Shown here one piece after another: positions 1-7,112 of a stretch of DNA of 10,280 nucleotides. The position numbers and the translations under genes were made by a program. This DNA is from DATBDM01 sp036269915 (GTDB taxonomy: Bacteria; Actinomycetota; Thermoleophilia; Solirubrobacterales; Solirubrobacteraceae), in NCBI GenBank assembly GCA_036269915.1, contig DATBDM010000262.1, positions 1-10,280 of the forward strand. The letters are read 5' to 3'. The notes below the pieces were generated by a model. That model did not search any database. It was not told the DNA's origin and worked only from the letters and a program-made list of their open reading frames with translations. The stretch's first letter is position 1, and each line of letters starts with the position of its first letter.

Positions 1-1721
1 GTGGCGGTCTGCAGCATGCCGCCGGGCAGGTAGCGCAGGCCCGCGACGATGCCGATGTAGTCCGTCGGCGTGAACTGCTCGCCCTTGGCCTGCAGCGCAG
101 TGCCGTACTGGTCGATGAACGCCTGCTCGGCCGTGGCCTTCGCCGAGTTCGTCTGGTTGACGCGCGGCGCGGCGATCGCGTCCGGCAGGCTCATGCCGAA
201 GTCGATCTGGTTGAGGATCGTTTGCCCGACCGTGGTGATGATCGTCGAGCCGCCGGGCGAGCCGACCGCCTCCACGACCTTGCCGTTGCGGGTGATGATC
301 GTCGGGCTCATCGAGCTGCGCGGCCGCTTCTCCGGGGCGACGGAGTTCGCCGTGCCCGTGGGGAAGTTGAAGTCGGTCAGCTCGTTGTTGAGCAGGAAGC
401 CGCGGCCGTCGAGCAGGATGCCCGAGCCCGCGATCTGCTCGATCGTGTTCGTGTAGCTCACGGTGTTGCCCCAGCGGTCGGAGACCACGAGGTGGTTCGT
501 GTGCTGCTCGACGCTGCCGCCGCCGGCCTTGTACGGGCCGGACCCGGTGCCGCCGTCGTAGGGCCACGGGTTGCCGTAGGCGACCGGCGCCGGGGCGGCG
601 GTCGGGCCGATCTTCGCGGCGCGCTCGCGGCCGAAGCCGTCCGAGACGAGGCCGTTGACCGGCACGTCGACGAGGTCGGGATCGCCGACGTACTGGCCGC
701 GGTCGGCGTAGGCGAGCTTCGACGCCTCCATGTAGCGGTACAGCGCGTCGACGCGGTCACCGCTCTGGTCGAAGTTCTGCAGGATCTTGAACGTCTCGCC
801 GATGGTCGTGCCGCCGCTGGACGGCGGGGCCATGCCCCACAGGTCGTAGCCGCGGTAGCTGAAGTTGACGGGGCGCCGGAACGGCGCGGTGTAGTCCGCC
901 ATGTCCCGCGCGGTCATCGTCCCGGCCTCGACCGGCGCGGTGCCGGGGGAGGTCTGGGGGTGCTGCACCGTCGCGGCGAGCTCGCGCGCGATCGGCCCGT
1001 CGTAGAACCAGCGCCAGCCGTGCCGGGCGATCTGCTCGTAGGTGCGCGCGAGGTCCGGGTTGCGCAGGCGGTAGCCGGCCGGCGGCGCCTGGCCGCCCGG
1101 CAGGTAGAGCCGCGCGCTGTCCGGGAAATGGGCGAGCTTGGCCTGGTTCTTGGCGATCGCGCTCGCCAGCGCCGGGTCGAGCGGGAAGCCCTTGCGGGCG
1201 ATCTGCTCGGCCGGTCGGAAGACCGTGGACAGGCTGCGCGAGCCGAAGCGATCGAGCGCGTTGCCCCACGTGGCCACCTGGCCCGGGACGCCGACGCTCT
1301 TGCCGCTCTCGACCGCGGTCTCGAAGTCCTCGGGGTTGCCGTTGGCGTCGAGGAACATGTCGGGCTTCGCGCCGGCCGGTGCCTTCTCGCGCCCGTCGAT
1401 CGTGAAGACCTTGCCGTCGCTCGCGCGGCGGTAGACGAAGAACCCGCCGCCGCCGGGCCCGGCGACGAACGGCTCGGTGACGCCGAGCGTCGCGGCCGCG
1501 GAGACCGCGGCGTCGACCGCGTTGCCGCCGTGCCTGAGCACGTCGATCGCGGCGCTCGTGGCGTACGGGCTCATGGTGGCCGCGCCGCCGCCCGTGCCCT
1601 CGGCGACCGGCGACCGCGGTGGCTGCTGGCTCTGCGCCGCGCTCGCCGTGCCGCCGAAGACGGCGACGGACGCTGCGACCAAGGCCGCGAGCGACCCGAT
1701 GATCAGACCCCTGACATTCAT
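1..1721 (-). CDS. ggt: Gamma-glutamyltransferase (glutathione hydrolase) precursor, 3' end outside window
   Basis: This enzyme cleaves the gamma-glutamyl bond of glutathione and related compounds and transfers the glutamyl group to water or an acceptor. It is an exported, self-cleaving Ntn-hydrolase. The frame is open from the ATG at 1721 to the window edge (573 codons). Residues 1-28 form a signal peptide (hydrophobic core, ASA cleavage site before AQ). The large subunit contains Arg111 in a DGREKAP motif, matching the glutamate-binding Arg114 of the E. coli enzyme. Thr408, in QHTNH, is the expected processing site and nucleophile. Ser469-Ser470 (RSSMSPT) and GSPGG at 487-491 match the oxyanion and substrate-binding segments. 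The E. coli protein is 580 residues, so probably only a short tail is missing. Start 1721 is preferred over the ATG at 1717 because a GGGAGG lies 7 bases upstream. The gene is divergent from nhaA. Family assignment is secure; the physiological substrate is not shown. Confidence 0.96.
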   Translation of the reverse strand, partial: MNVRGLIIGSLAALVAASVAVFGGTASAAQSQQPPRSPVAEGTGGGAATMSPYATSAAIDVLRHGGNAVDAAVSAAATLGVTEPFVAGPGGGGFFVYRRASDGKVFTIDGREKAPAGAKPDMFLDANGNPEDFETAVESGKSVGVPGQVATWGNALDRFGSRSLSTVFRPAEQIARKGFPLDPALASAIAKNQAKLAHFPDSARLYLPGGQAPPAGYRLRNPDLARTYEQIARHGWRWFYDGPIARELAATVQHPQTSPGTAPVEAGTMTARDMADYTAPFRRPVNFSYRGYDLWGMAPPSSGGTTIGETFKILQNFDQSGDRVDALYRYMEASKLAYADRGQYVGDPDLVDVPVNGLVSDGFGRERAAKIGPTAAPAPVAYGNPWPYDGGTGSGPYKAGGGSVEQHTNHLVVSDRWGNTVSYTNTIEQIAGSGILLDGRGFLLNNELTDFNFPTGTANSVAPEKRPRSSMSPTIITRNGKVVEAVGSPGGSTIITTVGQTILNQIDFGMSLPDAIAAPRVNQTNSAKATAEQAFIDQYGTALQAKGEQFTPTDYIGIVAGLRYLPGGMLQTA

Positions 1722-1728
1722 TCCGGCA

Positions 1729-1734
1729 CCTCCC
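1729..1734 (-). promoter_or_regulatory. Ribosome binding site of ggt
   Basis: GGGAGG on the minus strand, 7 bases before the ATG at 1721. It is one of the few strong Shine-Dalgarno sequences in the window and decides between the two nearby ATG codons (1721 and 1717). The rest of the 59-base divergent gap to nhaA shows no convincing -10/-35 pair on either strand. Confidence 0.7.
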
Positions 1735-1780
1735 GAGTGCTGGTTTTCTGTCCGTCCGCCTACCCGCCAGCCCAGGACCT

Positions 1781-3688
1781 ATGCTCACCTGCGACGTGAG
1801 CGCGCCCGATCGTCCGACTTCGAACGGCTCTCCGACGGGACGGACGGCGTGGGCGCGTAACCTGGCGTCCCCGGTCCGCGACTTCCTCGGCGCCGAGGAA
1901 GGTGGCGCGGCGGTACTCGTCGCCGCGGTCGTCCTGGCGTTGGCCTGGGCGAACGTCTCCCCGGAGTCCTATCAATCGGTGTGGAGCACGAGGCTGGCGC
2001 TCTCACTCGGCGATCACGTGCTCGCCACCGACCTGCGGGGCTGGGTCGACCAGGGGCTGATGACGTTCTTCTTCCTCGTCGTCGGGCTCGAGGCCAAGCG
2101 CGAGCTCGACCTCGGGGAGCTGCGCGAGCGCCAGCGCCTCGCGATCCCCGTGATGGCGGCGCTGGGCGGGATGGCCTGCGCGGTGGCGGTCTACCTCGCG
2201 ATCAACGCGGGCGGCGACGGCGCCCACGGCTGGGGCGTGGCGATCTCGACCGACACGGCGCTCGCGCTCGGCGCGCTGAGCCTCGTGGCGCCGCGCGGGG
2301 CCACGCGCCTCCGGGTGTTCCTGCTCACGCTCGTGGTCATCGACGACCTCGTCGCGCTGGTCGTCATCGCCGTCGCCTACTCCGAGGCCATCGACGTCGT
2401 GGCGCTCGCCGTCGCCGTCGCGCTCTTCGGCGTCCTCGTCGCGCTGCGCTACGCGGGCCCCTGGCGCACGCCCGCCGCGGTGCTGACCGCTGTCGGCATC
2501 TGGTTCGCGATGTTCGAGTCGGGCGTCGACCCGGTCATCGCCGGCCTGGCGATCGGCCTGATCACCACCGCCTACCCGCCCGGCCGCGAGGAGCTCGAGC
2601 GCGCCACCGAGGTGGCGATCGCCTTCCGCGAGCAGCCCACGCCCGCGCTGGCGACCTCCGCGCAGCGCTCGTTCGCGTCCGCCGTATCGCCCAACGAGCG
2701 TCTGCAGTACCGCCTGCACCCGTGGACCAGCTACGTGGTCGTGCCGGTGTTCGCTCTCGCCAACGCCGGCATCGACCTCGGCGGCGGCGTGCTCGGCGAC
2801 GCGGTGCGCTCGCCGATCACGATCGGGATCGTGCTCGCCTACGCGGTCGGCAAGCCGGCGGGGATCCTGCTCGCCTCGTGGCTGGGCACGCGCCGCGGGG
2901 GGCGGCTCGTCGTCACCTGGCCGGGTCTGGCGGGCACCGCCGCGGTCGCCGGCATCGCCTTCACCGTCTCGCTGCTGATCGCGGGCCTCGCCTTCGACGG
3001 GGCAGAGCTCGACGAGGCCAAGCTCGGCGTGCTCGCCACGGCGATCGTCTCGCCGCTGCTGGCCTTCGCGATCTTCCGCGCGATGGAGCACATCCCGGAC
3101 ACGGTCCGCGCCCGCCAGCTGCGCCGCACGGCCGAGCAGATCATCGACCTCGCCGACGACGTCGACCCGGAGCGCGACCACATCCGGGGGATGGACGACG
3201 GGCCGATCACCTTCGTCGAGTACGGCGACTTCGAGTGCCCCTACTGCGGGATGGCCGAGCCGATCCTCCGCGAGCTGCTGAGCAAGTGCGACGACGACCT
3301 GCGCTTCGTCTTCCGCCACCTGCCGCTCTCCGACGTGCACTCGCATGCGCAGATGGCCGCCGAGGCGGCCGAGGCGGCCGGCGCTCAGGGCCGCTTCTGG
3401 GACATGCACGACCTCCTGTTCGAGCACCAGGACGCCCTGACGCCGCGCGATCTGCGGAGCTACGCGGAGGAGCTCGGGCTCGACGTCGGCCGCTTCACGG
3501 AGGACCTGCGCCGCCGCCGCCACGCCGAGCGCGTGCGCGACGACGTCATGAGCGCGGACGCGAGCGGCGTCACCGGCACGCCGACGTTCTTCATCAACGG
3601 GCGCCGCCACTACGGCGCCTACGACATCGACTCGCTGACCGCGGCGGTCCGTCAGGCGCGCACCACCGCGCGGCTCGCACTCACCTGA
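1781..3688 (+). CDS. nhaA: Na+/H+ antiporter NhaA with C-terminal DsbA-like thioredoxin domain
   Basis: A 635-residue inner-membrane sodium/proton antiporter fused to a thioredoxin-fold domain. Residues about 30-440 are NhaA, with many hydrophobic helices. The sodium-binding aspartate pair is Asp188-Asp189 (VVIDDL), matching Asp163/164 of E. coli. Asp158 (STDTA) and Lys358 (VGKPAG) match Asp133 and Lys300. Residues about 470-630 are a DsbA/Thioredoxin_4-type domain with active site Cys-Pro-Tyr-Cys at 486-489 (FECPYCG) and the cis-proline Thr600-Pro601 (GTPTFFING). E. coli NhaA is 388 residues with both ends cytoplasmic, so the added domain should face the cytoplasm if topology is kept. NhaA-thioredoxin fusions are known in actinobacteria. 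The ATG at 1781 has only a weak AGGA at 1774-1777; an in-frame GTG at 1796 is an alternative. The next gene follows after 39 bases. Both domains are certain; what the thiol domain acts on is unknown. Confidence 0.95.
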   Translation: MLTCDVSAPDRPTSNGSPTGRTAWARNLASPVRDFLGAEEGGAAVLVAAVVLALAWANVSPESYQSVWSTRLALSLGDHVLATDLRGWVDQGLMTFFFLVVGLEAKRELDLGELRERQRLAIPVMAALGGMACAVAVYLAINAGGDGAHGWGVAISTDTALALGALSLVAPRGATRLRVFLLTLVVIDDLVALVVIAVAYSEAIDVVALAVAVALFGVLVALRYAGPWRTPAAVLTAVGIWFAMFESGVDPVIAGLAIGLITTAYPPGREELERATEVAIAFREQPTPALATSAQRSFASAVSPNERLQYRLHPWTSYVVVPVFALANAGIDLGGGVLGDAVRSPITIGIVLAYAVGKPAGILLASWLGTRRGGRLVVTWPGLAGTAAVAGIAFTVSLLIAGLAFDGAELDEAKLGVLATAIVSPLLAFAIFRAMEHIPDTVRARQLRRTAEQIIDLADDVDPERDHIRGMDDGPITFVEYGDFECPYCGMAEPILRELLSKCDDDLRFVFRHLPLSDVHSHAQMAAEAAEAAGAQGRFWDMHDLLFEHQDALTPRDLRSYAEELGLDVGRFTEDLRRRRHAERVRDDVMSADASGVTGTPTFFINGRRHYGAYDIDSLTAAVRQARTTARLALT

Positions 3689-3714
3689 GCCAAGCCAGGG
3701 GTTGCATGCGTTCG

Positions 3715-3720
3715 TAGACT
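3715..3720 (+). promoter_or_regulatory. Possible -10 box for a near-leaderless transcript
   Basis: TAGACT fits the TANNNT pattern and lies 7 bases before the GTG start at 3728, which has no Shine-Dalgarno sequence. Transcription would begin at or just before the start codon, giving a leaderless message as is common in actinobacteria. No good -35 hexamer is seen at the usual spacing, so this is tentative. If real, the flavoprotein-kinase-zinc finger genes can be expressed apart from nhaA. Confidence 0.3.
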
Positions 3721-3727
3721 CGCCACG

Positions 3728-5380
3728 GTGGCCACCGAACGACGCCCGGCGATCGTTGCCGTCGATGACGAGCCTGCCGTGCTTGCCGCCGTCGCGCGCG
3801 ACCTGAGGCGCGGGTTCGGCGAGCGCTACCGGATCCTGCGCGCCGGCTCGGGCGCCGAGGCGCTCGACCTGCTCGGCCAGGTCCGCGCCCGCGGCGAGCA
3901 GGTCGCGCTGCTGATCGCCGACCAGCGCATGCCCGGCATGGCCGGGACCGACTACCTCGTGCGCGCGCGCCAGATCGTCCCCGACGCCAAGCGCGTGCTG
4001 CTGACCGCCTACGCCGACACCGAGGCGGCGATCGCCGCGATCAACGACGTGGCGCTCGACTACTACCTGCTCAAGCCCTGGGATCCGCCCGAGGAGCAGC
4101 TGTTCCCCGTCGTCGAGGACCTGCTCACCACCTGGGAGGCGGGCGCGGCGCTCGAGGCCGGCGGCGTCCGGGTGATCGGCCACCGCTTCTCCAAGGAGTC
4201 GCATGACCTGCGCGACTTCCTGGCCCGCAACCGGGTCCCGGCACGCTGGCTCGACGTCGAGCGCGACGGCGAGGCGCGCGAGCTGCTGCAGGTCGCGGGC
4301 GTCGACGGCGAGCGGCTGCCGGTCGCGCTGCTCGAGGATGGCGCCGTGCTCGAGCGCCCGACGATCCTCGAGATCGCCGAGCGGCTCGGGGTCACCGCGC
4401 AGCCCGCCCAGGAGCACTACGACCTCGTGATCGTCGGCGGCGGTCCGGCGGGTCTCGCCGCCGCGGTCTACGGCGCGTCGGAGGGGCTGCGGACCGTGCT
4501 GGTCGAGCGCGAGGCGCCCGGCGGGCAGGCCGGCCAGTCCAGCCGGATCGAGAACTACCTCGGCTTCCCCGCGGGCCTCAGCGGCTCCGACCTGGCGCGC
4601 CGCGCGACCGACCAGGCGCGCCGGCTCGGCGCCGAGCTGCTCTCCGTGCAGGACGCCCGCACCTTGCGCGTCGAGGGCGCCGGGCGCTTCGTCGACCTCT
4701 CCGGCGGCGGCAGCCTGAGCGCCAACTGCGTGCTCGTCGCCTCCGGCGTCTCCTACCGTCAGCTCGACGCGCCCGGCTTCGCCGACTTCACCGGGGCCGG
4801 GGTCTACTACGGCGCGGCGCTGACCGAGGCGCGCTCTTGCGCCGACCAGCACGTCGTCGTGGTCGGCGGCGCGAACTCGGCCGGCCAGGCCGCGGTCTAC
4901 TTCAGCTCCTACGCGTCGCGGGTGACGATGCTCGTGCGCGGCCCGAACCTCGGGCGCTCGATGTCGCACTACCTGATCGAGCAGATCGCGGCGCTGCCCA
5001 ACGTCGAGGTCCGCACCGGCGCGACGGTCGCCTCCGCCGAGGGCGAGGAGGGCCGGCTGCGGCGCCTGCGCGTGCGCGACGGCGACGCCGAGAGCTCGAT
5101 GGACGTCGATGCCTGCTTCGTGTTCATCGGCGCGCTGCCGCGCACCGACTGGCTCGACGGAGTGGTGGCGCGCGACGAGCGCGGCTTCATCCTCGCGGGA
5201 CCGGATGCCCGCGCCGCCGGCTGGCCGCTCAAGCGCGAGCCGCGCCTGCTCGAGACGACGGTGCCCGGCGTGTTCGTCGCCGGCGACGTGCGCGCCCGCT
5301 CGATCAAGCGCGTCGCGAGTGCGGTGGGCGAAGGATCGATGGCCGTCTCGCTGGTCCACGAGTACCTGGTCGACGCATGA
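3728..5380 (+). CDS. Response regulator receiver fused to thioredoxin-reductase-like FAD/NAD(P)H oxidoreductase
   Basis: A 550-residue soluble three-part protein. Residues 7-130 are a receiver domain: acidic pair Asp13-Asp14, phosphoacceptor Asp65 (IADQRMPGM), Thr93 (LLTAY) and Lys116 (LLKPW). Residues about 146-225 look like a thioredoxin/glutaredoxin-type fold without cysteines (starting VIGHRFSKESHDLRDFL). Residues 231-550 follow the two-dinucleotide-domain thioredoxin reductase plan: FAD-binding GGGPAG at 237-242, NAD(P)H-binding GGANSAG at 380-386, and C-terminal FAD motif FVAGDVR at 516-522. Where true reductases have the CATC redox pair, this protein reads YYGAALTEARSCADQ with one cysteine (Cys371), so canonical disulfide relay is not expected. 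Databases commonly name such proteins fused response regulator/thioredoxin-disulfide reductase. Its stop overlaps the next gene's start in ATGA, implying coupled translation with the kinase, which probably phosphorylates Asp65. The GTG start is chosen because it begins the receiver domain directly. The electron acceptor is unknown. Confidence 0.93.
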   Translation: MATERRPAIVAVDDEPAVLAAVARDLRRGFGERYRILRAGSGAEALDLLGQVRARGEQVALLIADQRMPGMAGTDYLVRARQIVPDAKRVLLTAYADTEAAIAAINDVALDYYLLKPWDPPEEQLFPVVEDLLTTWEAGAALEAGGVRVIGHRFSKESHDLRDFLARNRVPARWLDVERDGEARELLQVAGVDGERLPVALLEDGAVLERPTILEIAERLGVTAQPAQEHYDLVIVGGGPAGLAAAVYGASEGLRTVLVEREAPGGQAGQSSRIENYLGFPAGLSGSDLARRATDQARRLGAELLSVQDARTLRVEGAGRFVDLSGGGSLSANCVLVASGVSYRQLDAPGFADFTGAGVYYGAALTEARSCADQHVVVVGGANSAGQAAVYFSSYASRVTMLVRGPNLGRSMSHYLIEQIAALPNVEVRTGATVASAEGEEGRLRRLRVRDGDAESSMDVDACFVFIGALPRTDWLDGVVARDERGFILAGPDARAAGWPLKREPRLLETTVPGVFVAGDVRARSIKRVASAVGEGSMAVSLVHEYLVDA

Positions 5381-6774
5381 CCGTCCGCGAGCTCACCCGC
5401 GACGAGCTGCGCCGCGTCGACCTCTTCCAGGGGCTCGACGACGCGGACCTCGAGGCCTGGATCGACGTCGCCTCCTGCCGCGAGATCGCCAAGGGCGAGC
5501 TCGCCGCGGACAAGGGCGAAGTCGAGGTCGGCCTGCAGCTGCTGCTCGAGGGCGAGGTGCAGGCGATGCTGATCGACGGGGACCGCACCGAGCCGGTCGG
5601 GCGTCACCGCGCGCCGACCTGGATGGGCGCGATCAACGCGCTCACCGGCGGCCCGCTGCCGGTGCGCATGCAGGCGCTGACCGCGTGCCGCATGTGCATC
5701 GTCCCCGCCGCCGAGTTCCGCCGGCTCGCGCTCGCCCAGCCGGTGATCCACCAGCGGGTGATGCAGCAGGTCGCGCCGGTCATGCGCGGGATCGCCGACA
5801 TCGAGTCAAACCGCGAGCGGCTCGCGTCGCTGGGCACGATGGCGGCCGGGCTCGCGCACGAGCTCAACAACCCGGCGGCGGCGGCCTCGCGCGCCGCGGC
5901 GCAGCTCGAGGAGGCGCTCGACGTGATCGCCAACGCGCTGGCGACGTTCGTCGACGCCGGCGTCGAGCGGACCGAGGCGGCCAAGCTCGTCGCGCTGCAG
6001 CGCGAGGCGCAGAACGGCGCCGACGGACGCACCGCGCTCGACGCGCTCGACGCTGCCGACGCCGAGGACGAGCTGCTCGACCGCCTCGAGGCGCTCGAGG
6101 TGCCCGATGCCTGGCAGCTCACCGAGCCGCTCGCGGCGGCCGGCGTCACGCCGGAGTGGCTCGAGCGGGTGACCGCCGCCGCCGGGCCGGCGACCGGCAT
6201 CGCCCTGCGCTGGATCGCGGCGACGCTCGCCGCGCGCGGCCTGGCGGCCGAGCTGCAGGAGTCCACGCGCCGGATGTCGAGCCTCGTCGGCTCGGTCAAG
6301 GCGTACGCCTACATGGACCGCGGTGGGCTCGTCGAGGTCGACCTGCACGAGGGGCTGGAGACGACGCTCGCCGTCCTCGCGCACAAGCTCAAGCACACGC
6401 GGATCGAGGTCGTGCGCGACTACGACCGCGACCTGCCGAAGGCGACCGTCCACGGCTCGGAGCTCAACCAGGTGTGGACGAACCTGCTCGACAACGCGAT
6501 CGACGCGCTCGGCGAGTCGGGGACGATCACGATCGCGACGCGGCGCGACGGATCGTGCGCGGAGATCGACGTCATCGACGACGGCCCCGGGATCCCCGAG
6601 GACATCCGCGAGCACGTCTTCGACTCGTTCTTCACCACCAAGGATGTCGGCCACGGCACCGGGCTCGGGCTGGCGACCGCGCGGCGGATCGTCGTCGACC
6701 GCCACGACGGGACGCTGAACGTCGAGTCCGCGCCCGGCCGCACGACCTTCCGCGTCCGCCTTCCGATCCGCTGA
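5377..6774 (+). CDS. Soluble sensor histidine kinase with CRP-like (cNMP-binding-type) N-terminal domain
   Basis: A 465-residue cytoplasmic kinase without membrane segments. Residues about 12-135 resemble a cyclic-nucleotide-binding domain (LFQGLDDADLEAW opening, then the LLEGEVQAM beta roll). In the phosphate-binding cassette the usual Gly-Glu reads Gly-Ala (WMGAINALTGGPLPVR), although Arg97 is kept, so ligand binding is doubtful. The H-box is at 155-167 with His161 (LAHELNNPAAA). A roughly 130-residue, Ala/Glu/Asp-rich helical stretch follows (about 170-300), longer than in a standard HisKA hairpin. The ATPase domain has N-box Asn369/Asn373 (TNLLDNAIDAL), G1 box DDGPGIP at 401-407, an FDSFFTTK segment at 415-422 and G2 box GTGLGL at 427-432. 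The start is the ATG within the ATGA overlap at 5377. The likely partner is the receiver domain encoded just upstream; the input signal is unknown. Confidence 0.94.
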   Translation: MTVRELTRDELRRVDLFQGLDDADLEAWIDVASCREIAKGELAADKGEVEVGLQLLLEGEVQAMLIDGDRTEPVGRHRAPTWMGAINALTGGPLPVRMQALTACRMCIVPAAEFRRLALAQPVIHQRVMQQVAPVMRGIADIESNRERLASLGTMAAGLAHELNNPAAAASRAAAQLEEALDVIANALATFVDAGVERTEAAKLVALQREAQNGADGRTALDALDAADAEDELLDRLEALEVPDAWQLTEPLAAAGVTPEWLERVTAAAGPATGIALRWIAATLAARGLAAELQESTRRMSSLVGSVKAYAYMDRGGLVEVDLHEGLETTLAVLAHKLKHTRIEVVRDYDRDLPKATVHGSELNQVWTNLLDNAIDALGESGTITIATRRDGSCAEIDVIDDGPGIPEDIREHVFDSFFTTKDVGHGTGLGLATARRIVVDRHDGTLNVESAPGRTTFRVRLPIR

Positions 6775-6778
6775 GGAG
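6774..6778 (+). promoter_or_regulatory. Ribosome binding site of the UBP zinc finger gene
   Basis: AGGAG overlaps the kinase TGA stop and lies 8 bases before the ATG at 6787. This ideal spacing fixes the start and suggests translation follows directly from the kinase gene. Confidence 0.75.
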
Positions 6779-6786
6779 AAGCCGCC

Positions 6787-7101
6787 ATGCCGAACTGCAC
6801 CCATCTCGACCAGATCCGGGTCACCGAGCTGCCCGCGGCAGTCGATGGCTGCGAGGACTGCCTGAAGATGGGTGGCAAGTGGCTGCACCTGCGGATCTGC
6901 CTGGAGTGCGGTCACGTCGGCTGCTGCGACAGCTCGCCGAACCGGCACGCGACCGCGCACGCCCGGGGCTCCGAGCACCCGATCGCCCGCTCGCTCGAGC
7001 CGGGGGAGGACTGGTCGTGGTGCTTCGTCGACGAGGTCGGGATGATCATCCCCGACGTGCACGGCAGCACCCGCATCCCGCCCTCGCCGCTGGGCGGCTG
7101 A
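6787..7101 (+). CDS. UBP-type zinc finger domain protein
   Basis: A 104-residue soluble protein that is essentially one ZnF-UBP domain, the fold that in eukaryotic deubiquitinases and HDAC6 binds the free C-terminus of ubiquitin. Likely zinc ligands are Cys4, His6, Cys22, Cys25, Cys38, Cys41, Cys46 or Cys47, His54, His58 and His64, in the family order CxH...CxxC...CxxC...GCC...H...H...H (signature CLECGHVGCCDSS). A conserved EPGEDWSWCFVDE stretch follows at 71-83. It is the last gene of the kinase/flavoprotein unit, 12 bases after the kinase stop, with a strong AGGAG. As far as I recall, bacterial members often neighbour or fuse with such flavoproteins, suggesting an adaptor or redox-sensitive zinc role; this is inference. 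The protein itself ends in Leu-Gly-Gly. There is no evidence here of a ubiquitin-like partner. Confidence 0.93.
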   Translation: MPNCTHLDQIRVTELPAAVDGCEDCLKMGGKWLHLRICLECGHVGCCDSSPNRHATAHARGSEHPIARSLEPGEDWSWCFVDEVGMIIPDVHGSTRIPPSPLGG

Positions 7102-7112
7102 CGCGCGTCAGC
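7097..7112. repeat. Perfect 16-bp palindrome spanning both stop codons of a convergent gene pair
   Basis: GCTGACGCGCGTCAGC equals its own reverse complement. It holds the TGA of the zinc finger gene (7099-7101, plus) and the TGA of the unknown gene (7108-7110, minus). As RNA from either strand it could fold into a 6-bp stem with a GCGC loop. No U-tract follows, so it would be an atypical bidirectional terminator at best. The palindrome is seen directly; the function is inferred. Confidence 0.6.

Noticed and set aside
222..1799. A 525-codon plus-strand frame across the ggt gene
   Set aside because: It is opposite a secure gamma-glutamyltransferase with all active-site motifs, and the translation is Arg/Ala/Val-rich without domain features.
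2003..5359. An open frame of 1118 codons on the minus strand opposite nhaA and the flavoprotein gene
   Set aside because: Its translation is low-complexity and Arg/Ala/Asp-rich, and it lies antisense to two clearly homologous genes. In genomes with third positions nearly all G/C, antisense frames rarely meet stop codons.
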